From contig NZ_PDWQ01000003.1 in assembly GCF_010211745.1 (NCBI RefSeq), positions 414,689 to 478,688 on the forward strand: a stretch of 64,000 nucleotides of DNA. Reading direction: 5' to 3'. Positions within the stretch are counted from its first letter, which is position 1, and every line of letters starts with the position of its first letter. Positions 58,488-64,000 of this stretch are shown here, one piece after another. Below the pieces are notes generated by a model. It was not told the DNA's origin and did no database searches. It saw only the letters and a program-made list of their open reading frames with translations. Made by a program: the position numbers and the translations under genes. Source of the DNA: Pseudoxanthomonas kalamensis DSM 18571 (GTDB lineage: Bacteria > Pseudomonadota > Gammaproteobacteria > Xanthomonadales > Xanthomonadaceae).

Positions 58488-58859
58488 CGCAAGCCAGATG
58501 ACCACGAGCCCCACTACCAAAACGGAGCCGATAACCAGCCGGTGATTGCGCTGCTGCTTATGTGAGACTGGGTGGGTTTTTCCGTTTCGGATGTCACGAG
58601 CAACGACGACGGAGAGTGGCAGAAGCAGAGCGATAGTGGAAAGCGACAGTGGCCACATGGAGTTGAAGTACGCGGTTGCAGCAATAGCTAGTACCACGAG
58701 CAGCGAACAGATTAGTACTGAGGCGGCCACGAGCCACCAACTGTCCATTGCGTGGCTCTGCTTTTGCCCGCAAGTCATACAGACGTATGGATCGGCATGG
58801 GTCGACAGAAGCCCAGACCACCAGTTGATCGGCGCTTGGCAAGAGCAACATCTATACAT
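58482..58859 (-). CDS. Cassette 20: zinc-ribbon membrane protein
   Basis: A 125-residue protein: an N-terminal zinc-ribbon-like part with two Cys pairs (CCSCQAP and CMTCGQK), then hydrophobic segments (LVAASVLICSLLVVLAIAA, LSLSTIALLLPLSVVVA, LVIGSVLVVGLVVIWLA). It resembles small membrane proteins with a cytosolic zinc finger. Function unknown. The stop is the attC TAG/TAA region. Confidence 0.65.
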   Translation of the reverse strand: MYRCCSCQAPINWWSGLLSTHADPYVCMTCGQKQSHAMDSWWLVAASVLICSLLVVLAIAATAYFNSMWPLSLSTIALLLPLSVVVARDIRNGKTHPVSHKQQRNHRLVIGSVLVVGLVVIWLAR

Positions 58860-58862
58860 GCG

Positions 58863-58922
58863 CGCTAACGCCTGAATTAAGCCGACCCGCGAAGCGGGTT
58901 CGGCTTGAATGAATTGTTAGGG
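58863..58922 (-). repeat. attC 21
   Basis: 60 bp; left core CGCTAAC, right core GTTAGGG. Confidence 0.9.
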
Positions 58923-58932
58923 TCCAGCCCGC

Positions 58933-59316
58933 TCACGGAGTGACTGTCATCTCTACTGTCACTGGGTATGCATTGCTCCAGTGGTTTGAGGATGGCGGCA
59001 CCGGGAGCTGGCTAGACCCAAACCTCTCTGCGAAGCAACGAGACACTGGATTAATAGGCTCGACCGCTACTCCAGTGAGATGCCCCGAAGCATCAGCATA
59101 GCCAACAAGAGCAAACTTGCCGGTACTCCCCTCAGGCGGTGAGCCTGGAGGAACACAGGCAAGCATTGCTGATTGGATAGCTGGGGCCAATGCTGCGTCA
59201 TATACCTTGCCCTCAGGAGTGGCAATGGCCTTGTTGCCAGCGGCCACACGTGCAGAAAGGTCCCCGGCAGCGGCGGTGTATGAAACGAATACCAAAGCGA
59301 CGATGATGTATCTCAT
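58933..59316 (-). CDS. Cassette 21: exported hypothetical protein
   Basis: A 127-residue protein with a signal peptide (YIIVALVFVSYTAAAG) and a mature part of ~110 residues with two Cys (LACVPPGS, SRCFAERF) that may form a disulfide. The ending (YPVTVEMTVTP) resembles TonB/AgmX C-terminal domains, but similarity is weak. Likely periplasmic. Confidence 0.65.
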   Translation of the reverse strand: MRYIIVALVFVSYTAAAGDLSARVAAGNKAIATPEGKVYDAALAPAIQSAMLACVPPGSPPEGSTGKFALVGYADASGHLTGVAVEPINPVSRCFAERFGSSQLPVPPSSNHWSNAYPVTVEMTVTP

Positions 59317-59319
59317 GGG

Positions 59320-59379
59320 CCCTAACGTCTGAATTAAGCCGACCCGCGAAGCGGGTTCGGCTTGAATGAATTGTTAGGC
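59320..59379 (-). repeat. attC 22
   Basis: 60 bp, with GTCTGAATTAAG variant. Confidence 0.9.
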
Positions 59380-59383
59380 AGCA

Positions 59384-59686
59384 CTAGACGCGACCACCCA
59401 ACGACAATTGAAAATTGGAAACGACGAGGAGGCTAATCGCCAACCAGACACCCATGGCAAGCAGGGATACCAGAACCCGCCCCAAAATTTGCCATCGAAT
59501 GGTGGCTCGTGGAAAGAGCGTCCAAGCAGCCCAGAGAAACGCCACGAATATCAGTGGAAAGAACAGGGAGGCTAACGCCGGAAGATAGTCGTCAGGTTGA
59601 CCTGCCTTTACATAGTAAAACGTGATAGTGAGCCAAGCGACTAATGCGAGGAACTCTATGGTTAACAAGCGCAGAAGATACTTCAT
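59384..59686 (-). CDS. Cassette 22: membrane protein
   Basis: A 100-residue protein with three hydrophobic segments (LTIEFLALVAWLTITFYYV, LASLFFPLIFVAFLWAAW, VLVSLLAMGVWLAISLLVV). The frame upstream of ATG 59686 is translated attC and is left out. Function unknown. Confidence 0.63.
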   Translation of the reverse strand: MKYLLRLLTIEFLALVAWLTITFYYVKAGQPDDYLPALASLFFPLIFVAFLWAAWTLFPRATIRWQILGRVLVSLLAMGVWLAISLLVVSNFQLSLGGRV

Positions 59687-59691
59687 GTGCC

Positions 59692-59751
59692 GCCTAACGC
59701 CTGAATTAAGCCGACCCGCGAAGCGGGTTCGGCTTGAATGAATTGTTAGGC
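59692..59751 (-). repeat. attC 23
   Basis: 60 bp, majority sequence. Confidence 0.9.
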
Positions 59752-59772
59752 CCCAGTAGCAGAGCCTGCAAA

Positions 59773-60090
59773 TCAATACTCATCGAAGTCGAATCCTGCG
59801 GCGGTCTGAAAGAACTCTGCGTAACGCCTTGCCTCGGACACGGAGTCGCACACGAACCCGTACATAGTCAAAAGATAGTCTGTGCCGGGGAGCTCCGTCG
59901 GAGAAACGCCCCAAATACGACTCTGACCGTCGTCGCCAAAGTAGGGGAAGTCTGCCACCTCCCAGCTCTTTGGCCACACGAATGTATCACCTTCATTCGG
60001 AATTGCATCTACATTCAATTCACCAGAAACCGATCCGAAAGCATCGGTTGGCGATGAGAATAGCGGCAGACTTACGCGAACGCGAACCAT
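59773..60090 (-). CDS. Cassette 23: hypothetical protein
   Basis: A 105-residue soluble protein (MVRVRVSLPLFSSPTDAFGS...), with a beta-rich first half (GELNVDAIPNEGDTFVWPKS) and an end DSVSEARRYAEFFQTAAGF. Unknown function. The start is placed at ATG 60090; the upstream extension is attC-derived. Confidence 0.6.
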   Translation of the reverse strand: MVRVRVSLPLFSSPTDAFGSVSGELNVDAIPNEGDTFVWPKSWEVADFPYFGDDGQSRIWGVSPTELPGTDYLLTMYGFVCDSVSEARRYAEFFQTAAGFDFDEY

Positions 60091-60104
60091 ATGTTTTTTC
60101 AGGG

Positions 60105-60164
60105 GCCTAACGCTTGAATTAAGCCGACCCGCGAAGCGGGTTCGGCTTGAATGAATTGTTAGGC
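60105..60164 (-). repeat. attC 24
   Basis: 60 bp, GCTTGAATTAAG variant. Confidence 0.9.
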
Positions 60165-60437
60165 ACCATCCGGCGCCCCGAAGCCACTGTGCCAACCAAC
60201 TTTAACGGTTGGGTCAGAACGTAGGCACTCCAACATGTAGAGACAAGCCTCAGCCTCAGTTGGAAAATTGTGCCTACCCGTTTGCAGCCCGCGCTCGCTG
60301 TAATAGACAAACCACCCGCCACCTTCCTGGCGAAGACAAAGTGCCTCGTCAGGATCAAAGTTGGAGGCGGTCAGCGAGTAAGAACTGTCCTTGATTTGCT
60401 CATGGCGCAACACTCGCTGTAGCTCTTGTCTGTCCAT
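60159..60437 (-). CDS. Cassette 24: hypothetical protein, immunity-protein-like
   Basis: A 92-residue protein (MDRQELQRVLRHEQIKDSSY...). EALCLRQEGGGWFVYYSERG followed by FPTEAEACLYMLECL resembles small immunity proteins found next to polymorphic toxins, by general pattern only. No toxin is near. TAA stop from attC. Confidence 0.6.
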   Translation of the reverse strand: MDRQELQRVLRHEQIKDSSYSLTASNFDPDEALCLRQEGGGWFVYYSERGLQTGRHNFPTEAEACLYMLECLRSDPTVKVGWHSGFGAPDGA

Positions 60438-60456
60438 TGCGGATCTTTCCAGTGGT

Positions 60457-60516
60457 GCCTAACGCCTGAATTAAGCCGTGCCGCGAAGCGGCATCGGCTT
60501 GAATGAATTGTTAGGC
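60457..60516 (-). repeat. attC 25
   Basis: 60 bp; arms GTGCCGCGAAGCGGCATC. Confidence 0.9.
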
Positions 60517-60843
60517 CGCGTGCCCATAGCCGCTCAGGATGAAGTGCCAGAGATCTTGAACGCTGCCGCGCCACCAGGGACTTTCATCGTGAGGGTTCCA
60601 TAAGATCGCAATGGATTGAGCCGTATCCCAGCCCAGCCAATTGCCGACGCCATCCGCTCCGAACCAGATGACGGGCTCAAGCTCTGATGGGTACGGTGGC
60701 TCAGCAGGCAGCCAGACGTTCACCGCAGCGATAGAGTCTTCGCTGCCGTTATCCAACGGCAGTACGAGCCAACGGCCATCATCGCTCTCGTACCCGTTTG
60801 GGATATGTGCGCGAACTTCCTGTGGGAGCTTAGAGGTATCCAT
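60511..60843 (-). CDS. Cassette 25: SMI1/KNR4 (SUKH)-like protein
   Basis: A 110-residue protein with the SUKH pattern: LPQEVRAHIPNGYESDDG, then EPVIWFGADGVGNWLGWD and IAILWNPHDESPWWRGSVQD (the WFG-DGVGN and W/D motif typical of SUKH). SUKH proteins are mostly immunity proteins against toxins of contact-dependent systems. It would act as an orphan immunity gene. TAA stop from attC. Confidence 0.7.
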   Translation of the reverse strand: MDTSKLPQEVRAHIPNGYESDDGRWLVLPLDNGSEDSIAAVNVWLPAEPPYPSELEPVIWFGADGVGNWLGWDTAQSIAILWNPHDESPWWRGSVQDLWHFILSGYGHAA

Positions 60844-60847
60844 AGCG

Positions 60848-60907
60848 GCCTAACGCCTGAGTTAAGCGGACCCGCGAAGCGGGTTCCGCTTGAATGAATA
60901 GTTAGGC
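60848..60907 (-). repeat. attC 26
   Basis: 60 bp; own site of copy 5, with GAATAGTTAGGC and AAGCGGACC variants. Confidence 0.9.
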
Positions 60908-61060
60908 AGAGTTGTATCAGAAAGAGGCGCGAGGTGCAGCCGAGCCGGGGTGCCGGTTGTCAGGCATGGCTTGCCCTGGAGGCCGTCCGATGCAGCGAAC
61001 TGGTAGCCAAGGATGCGACCTTGCCGAAGAGACCCGATGCCAGCCCGAATAATGGCGCCG
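60908..61060. repeat. Cassette 26: 153-bp repeated cassette, copy 5
   Basis: Plus-strand frame starts at GTG 60934 and ends at TGA 61108-61110. It differs from the others at several bases, without indels. Confidence 0.8.
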
Positions 61061-61120
61061 GCCTAACGCCTGAATTAAGCCGACCCGCGAAGCGGGTTCG
61101 GCTTGAATGAATTGTTAGGC
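61061..61120 (-). repeat. attC 27
   Basis: 60 bp, majority sequence. Confidence 0.9.
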
Positions 61121-61488
61121 CCGCACGCCGCGAGACTGGTAAGGAATATTTCTGGCAGGCCTTTCTTGCGCAAATTGTAAATCTGAACGGCCGTCAGTGG
61201 TGGCTCAAAAGGAACCATGCCCGTTGAATAGTGTCCGCCGATAATCCTATCTGCGAGTTCTTTAGAGAACTGGCGCCACTGTGCATTGCGGGGAGACTCC
61301 CGTGCCTCGCCCAAGTAAACCGTATCAGCGTCAGCTAACCAGAAGAGCTCAAGCGCCACCGCAAGATCGCAATTGGGGTGATCAGCTATCAGTCTAGGAA
61401 TAGCAAAGCCATCGTCCCAATTGTGATCGAGTGCTAGCTGACGAAGCTCACTAGAGGATGTGCTTGGTTGAATGTACTTGTCAGGCAT
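61075..61488 (-). CDS. Cassette 27: DUF4274-family protein with attC-encoded tail
   Basis: A 137-residue protein with the DUF4274 pattern: LRQLALDHNWDDGFAIPRLI, ADHPNCDLAVALELFWLADA, then ESPRNAQWRQFSKELADRII. DUF4274 proteins are of unknown function and are often found in immunity-gene neighbourhoods. The last 13 residues (NNSFKPNPLRGSA) are encoded by attC 27; the true protein might end earlier only if another stop existed, and none does. Confidence 0.72.
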   Translation of the reverse strand: MPDKYIQPSTSSSELRQLALDHNWDDGFAIPRLIADHPNCDLAVALELFWLADADTVYLGEARESPRNAQWRQFSKELADRIIGGHYSTGMVPFEPPLTAVQIYNLRKKGLPEIFLTSLAACGPNNSFKPNPLRGSA

Positions 61489-61505
61489 GGTGCTGTCTCA
61501 TGCGG

Positions 61506-61614
61506 GCCTAACGCCTGAGTTAAGCCGGGCCGCTGCGCGGCCTTGGCGATGGTTCAATCATAGACGCCGGCGCCGAGGCCGCGAAGCGGGCTCGGCTTGA
61601 ACGAATTGTTAGGC
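61506..61614 (-). repeat. attC 28, long form
   Basis: 109 bp: the outer arms are normal, but the centre is 65 bases instead of about 16 and contains an extra hairpin (GGCCGCTGCGCGGCC). The only long attC in the window. Confidence 0.8.
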
Positions 61615-62361
61615 GGCAAATCGAGCTGGAGAAAGCTCAAGCGCTGGCGCCAATTGTTTTAACTCTGCCATTTCATGTTCTGGCAGTGCGATAAGGATGA
61701 TTTCGTCGTTACCAAAGTCAACGGTTTCAATCTGAACAACGCCATGCGTGGATTTCCAGACTTGTAATTCCCGAATGGCGTTGATTTGTTCTGGTTCTTC
61801 GGCTTTCCAGTCGAGCACAGCGATCGCGTAAGAATCACTGAGGGCATGGAATAGCGCGTGCCAAGAGCCAGCAGGCTGTTTGGCAGCAGAAATGGCGGCT
61901 TCTGCTTGAGTGCTTAAGCCTTTTCCATTTGAAAGAATGGCTGCCGCGCGTATGAGTGGAGCACTAAGTGAATTTGCCGAGCACTGCGATTTTTCAACGG
62001 CATCAAGGACGGATTTTAGTCTGGGACTTCCATAGGTTTCTTGAGCGACGCGTAGATCTGGTAGAAGTGAGAGAAGGGCGGAAGGTTGTCCAGAGTCGAG
62101 CGCGGCCTTAGTTGCGTCTGCAGCGGCAAGAGCGTGCTCCTTGCTCAATCCGAGCCAGCGACGGAGCAATGCTACATCAGCACCGAGAGCGAACAGCAGT
62201 TGACCCCAGTTGGATGAAATTGGGGAGGCTAAATGCTCTTCAAGCCACCTAAAGGCCTGAGTCCGCTCCATGGCCCGTAAATCAGCAATCACACCAGCTT
62301 GACCAACGAAAGAACTGCGGCGATTGCCGGGCAGGCTTTCGATTTTTCTTAACGATTCCAC
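61609..62361 (-). CDS. Cassette 28: hypothetical protein, 250 residues
   Basis: The largest cassette gene in the window. The protein is helical and soluble: LASPISSNWGQLLFALGADV, RWLGLSKEHALAAADATKAA, QPSALLSLLPDLRVAQETYG. The C-terminal part contains GVVQIETVDFGNDEIILIAL. Unknown function; the layout resembles immunity-type or HEAT-like helical proteins. The TAA stop comes from attC. Confidence 0.68.
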   Translation of the reverse strand: MESLRKIESLPGNRRSSFVGQAGVIADLRAMERTQAFRWLEEHLASPISSNWGQLLFALGADVALLRRWLGLSKEHALAAADATKAALDSGQPSALLSLLPDLRVAQETYGSPRLKSVLDAVEKSQCSANSLSAPLIRAAAILSNGKGLSTQAEAAISAAKQPAGSWHALFHALSDSYAIAVLDWKAEEPEQINAIRELQVWKSTHGVVQIETVDFGNDEIILIALPEHEMAELKQLAPALELSPARFAA

Positions 62362-62376
62362 AATTTCTCCATTGCC

Positions 62377-62436
62377 GCCTAACGCCTGAATTAAGCCGAC
62401 CCGCGAAGCGGGTTCGGCTTGAATGAATTGTTAGGG
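62377..62436 (-). repeat. attC 29
   Basis: 60 bp; right core GTTAGGG. Confidence 0.9.
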
Positions 62437-62441
62437 GACGG

Positions 62442-62846
62442 CTACGGTGCATTGAGCTCCGACAGATCAACCGCATAGGAGCGCCCCCCGACAGTTGTGA
62501 ACTCTACGCGACAATCGTACGCCACATTACCGCCGGGCTCCGGTAGCGGCCCGCGGACATGATAGGTAGCCGTGGCGCTGGCCAGCAGGTTTGGCTCGAA
62601 GCCTTCTTTGACCAGCAAGGACGGAAGGGCCGCTGCCAGTTGCCGTGCACCCGCAGCGCCCTCACCCGCGAGAGTTGGGTGGGACGTGCCAGCAAGAAGA
62701 TCCACAGCTACGAGATTGCCCGCCGCGACGACCGAGCGGGCAAAGTGGTTGATGCCGTAGTCACCCGCCCAATAGTTCAGTGTGCTGGCAAATTGGTGGC
62801 AAACATTGTGCGCGACGGATTTCAGGGGTTTCAGCGATGACGACAC
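62442..62846 (-). CDS. Cassette 29: hypothetical protein
   Basis: A 134-residue protein (MSSSLKPLKSVAHNVCHQFA...), with NYWAGDYGINHFARSVVAAG and a beta-rich end (YDCRVEFTTVGGRSYAVDL). Unknown function; no membrane segment. Confidence 0.6.
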   Translation of the reverse strand: MSSSLKPLKSVAHNVCHQFASTLNYWAGDYGINHFARSVVAAGNLVAVDLLAGTSHPTLAGEGAAGARQLAAALPSLLVKEGFEPNLLASATATYHVRGPLPEPGGNVAYDCRVEFTTVGGRSYAVDLSELNAP

Positions 62847-62856
62847 TTTCCAAGCC

Positions 62857-62916
62857 CCCTAACGCTTGAATTAAGCCGACCCGCGAAGCGGGTTCGGCTT
62901 GAATGAATTGTTAGGG
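62857..62916 (-). repeat. attC 30
   Basis: 60 bp, GCTTGAATTAAG variant; right core GTTAGGG. Confidence 0.9.
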
Positions 62917-62937
62917 GGCAAGCCTAGCATCTATCAC

Positions 62938-63303
62938 CTACATGCTATCGCGGACTAGAAGCAATGAGCCAATAAGGAGCGACCAAAGGATCCCGGCAGC
63001 AGTGATGAGATGGATAAAACCTAACCAACGGTTACGCAAGTTGAGGACAGAAAGCGGAATAAGCAATGCAGCTACGGCCAGTCCGATACAGTAGGCCCAC
63101 TGAGTAAATTCTGAGGCACTTGCGTCGGCAAGATGAAGATGCGCGAAAGTGAGAGAGAAGAAGACGAAGCTGAGCAAGCCAGGTGCTGCAACGAGAGTCC
63201 GGCGGCCATGATGTGCAAAAAACGCAAGAAATACGGCCGGGAGAAGTAGCAGGCAGGCACCGAGCAGAAGCTCATCCAGCGCACTAATCGCATCAAAGTC
63301 CAT
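62938..63303 (-). CDS. Cassette 30: membrane protein
   Basis: A 121-residue protein with four hydrophobic segments (LLLGACLLLLPAVFLAFFA, LSFVFFSLTFAHLHLA, YCIGLAVAALLIPLSVL, LITAAGILWSLLIGSLLLV). Function unknown. Confidence 0.63.
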   Translation of the reverse strand: MDFDAISALDELLLGACLLLLPAVFLAFFAHHGRRTLVAAPGLLSFVFFSLTFAHLHLADASASEFTQWAYCIGLAVAALLIPLSVLNLRNRWLGFIHLITAAGILWSLLIGSLLLVRDSM

Positions 63304-63317
63304 GCACTATCCGTGCC

Positions 63318-63377
63318 CCCTAACGCTTGAATTAAGCCGACCCGCGAAGCGGGTTCGGCTTGAATGAATTGTTAGAA
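63318..63377 (-). repeat. attC 31
   Basis: 60 bp; right core GTTAGAA. Confidence 0.9.
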
Positions 63378-63384
63378 GGCATGC

Positions 63385-63663
63385 TCACCAGCTCAAGGGG
63401 AAAGGGAAAAGATGTGGCGCGGCGATCATGACTGCCCAGAGATAAAGCGAGATTGCTAGAGCCAGCTTTGCCAAAGCACTGTTGCACGAGCGCGCGGATG
63501 CTAAAAGAAGCAAGCTCAACGGTGTAAGAATATCCATCGTGACTTGGACAGGATGTCGAAGATTCATGGACACCGCTGAGTACACGCATAAGACTGCACC
63601 AAGAACGCAGGCAAGCCTAACGGTAAAGTGAATCTTTCTATCCGTTTCGTGTGCTGTGTCCAT
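63385..63663 (-). CDS. Cassette 31: membrane protein
   Basis: A 92-residue protein with three hydrophobic segments (VRLACVLGAVLCVYSAV, MDILTPLSLLLLASAR, LALAISLYLWAVMIAAP). An overlapping frame in 63332-63589 with an attC-derived tail is less likely. Function unknown. Confidence 0.6.
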   Translation of the reverse strand: MDTAHETDRKIHFTVRLACVLGAVLCVYSAVSMNLRHPVQVTMDILTPLSLLLLASARSCNSALAKLALAISLYLWAVMIAAPHLFPFPLSW

Positions 63664-63666
63664 GCC

Positions 63667-63726
63667 TTCTAACGCCTGAATTAAGCCGACCCGCGAAGCG
63701 GGTTCGGCTTGAATGAATTGTTAGGC
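63667..63726 (-). repeat. attC 32
   Basis: 60 bp, majority sequence; left core TTCTAAC. Confidence 0.9.
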
Positions 63727-63736
63727 TGCAGGCCGC

Positions 63737-64000
63737 TCAATGAAATGCGTCGCTTTCAGTGTGCTGGGGCGGAAACGCATGAACAACTACGACCACTCCG
63801 TCCAGAAGCGCCTGTTCGTAGTACTGCAGCCCTGAATCTTCATCCGAGAAGTCATCCGCAGTATTCAGAGCGGCAGACACCACTCTCTCGGTACGCCAGC
63901 CAGCATCTACAACCTCTCTCTCCGCAATGTCAATTGCGTTGCGGATGTTCAGCTCGGTTGTATACACGTTGATGTACGCGCCACCAAACTCATCAGGCGA
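63737..64000 (-). CDS. Cassette 32: duplicate of cassette 19, cut by window edge
   Basis: The C-terminal ~87 codons of the same protein as at 58107-58424; the start lies beyond base 64000. Identical to the earlier copy over the whole visible coding part. The only difference I see between the cassettes is C at 63733 against T at 58103, downstream of the stop. Confidence 0.72.
   Translation of the reverse strand, partial: SPDEFGGAYINVYTTELNIRNAIDIAEREVVDAGWRTERVVSAALNTADDFSDEDSGLQYYEQALLDGVVVVVHAFPPQHTESDAFH

Larger units (their letters stand above)
51832..64000 (-). mobile_element. Chromosomal integron cassette array (integrase outside window)
   Basis: 32 attC sites, mostly 60 bp, spaced by bodies of 153 to about 760 bp. 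Each attC reads RYYYAAC...GTTRRRY with the arms TTCAAGCCG/CGGCTTAA and a hairpin around CCCGCTTCGCGGG. On the minus strand they match the classical aadA-type orientation, and nearly all cassette genes read the same way, so attI and intI should be to the right of base 64000. Uniform attC sequence is typical of sedentary chromosomal integrons. GC content is lower than in the flanking core. No integrase, no antibiotic-resistance gene and no transposase is visible. Confidence 0.93.

Noticed and set aside
53175..62476. N-terminal extensions containing LTIHSSRTRFAGRLNSGVR on several cassette genes
   Set aside because: This phrase is attC translated in another frame. Normal starts lie just inside each cassette, so the extensions were removed.
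51832..64000. Regular repeats with unique spacers, like a CRISPR array
   Set aside because: The repeats are 60-bp imperfect palindromes with GTTRRRY/RYYYAAC cores (attC), and the 'spacers' are 150-760 bp with genes; no cas genes are present.
53163..64000. Many plus-strand frames beginning MNELLG
   Set aside because: They start with TTG inside attC (TTGAATGAATTGTTAGGC) and are shadows of the minus-strand genes; the common start is only the repeated site.

Overview
This is a 64 kb piece of a high-GC gammaproteobacterial chromosome. It most resembles the Xanthomonadaceae/Lysobacteraceae (Xanthomonas, Lysobacter, Pseudoxanthomonas, Luteimonas, Thermomonas). The grounds are the serine/homoserine O-succinyltransferase-type MetX, the ccm gene order, the LolCE/LolD pair, intergenic repeats of the 'GTAGGGCGGGCT' and 'GGAGCGGCGTCAGCCGC' type, and an integron array with aadA-like 60-bp attC sites next to core genes. 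Genus and species cannot be decided from the window.

Layout. 1-2.8 kb: end of a hybrid sensor kinase, a Nudix hydrolase, an isoprenylcysteine methyltransferase-like membrane protein and a LuxR-type response regulator. 2.9-7.4 kb: polyhydroxyalkanoate genes (3HB-oligomer hydrolase, PhaE with an unusual histone-like tail, class III PhaC). 7.4-10.2 kb: an accessory stretch with a membrane HEXXH gene, a partial copy of it between two 41-bp repeats, a lower-GC patch with a well-formed small-RNA candidate and an orphan gene, then tRNA-Leu(CAA). 10.2-12.7 kb: a HigBA-2/NadS-type toxin-antitoxin locus whose toxin looks frameshifted, cysteine dioxygenase and MetX. 12.8-25.7 kb: the cytochrome c maturation genes, split in two. 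ccmAB (right) and ccmCDEFGHI (left) are separated by about 6 kb holding tetR, a decaheme MtrA-type cytochrome, an MtrB/PioB-type outer-membrane porin, a diheme cytochrome c and an azurin: a porin-cytochrome extracellular electron-transfer module lying inside the genes that mature its hemes.

25.7-51.8 kb is mostly housekeeping: a transaminase/omega-amidase pair, ABC exporter, class I fumarase, sterol desaturase-family protein, ArsC-like protein, phospholipase A, cold-shock protein, TcdA, TatD, glutaryl-CoA dehydrogenase, a fused 2-oxoacid dehydrogenase E1, the complete sdh operon with its assembly factors (SdhAF4, SdhE, nearby YgfZ), LolCE/LolD and an OmpA-family lipoprotein with its terminator.

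51.8-64 kb is a chromosomal integron cassette array: 32 attC sites and 32 cassette bodies, the last running off the right edge. Recognisable genes and attC sites all point to the minus strand, so attI and the integrase should lie to the right, outside the window; the left end is closed by a degenerate attC. Most cassettes carry one small gene of unknown function, many of them membrane proteins. Five cassettes are copies of one 153-bp body, identical in length, with a conserved open frame on the opposite strand. Many cassette genes take their stop codon, or a 13-residue C-terminal tail, from attC itself.

The parts most worth follow-up are the electron-transfer module inside ccm, the five-copy cassette family, the attC-supplied protein ends, and the small RNA carrying the 16S anti-Shine-Dalgarno sequence.
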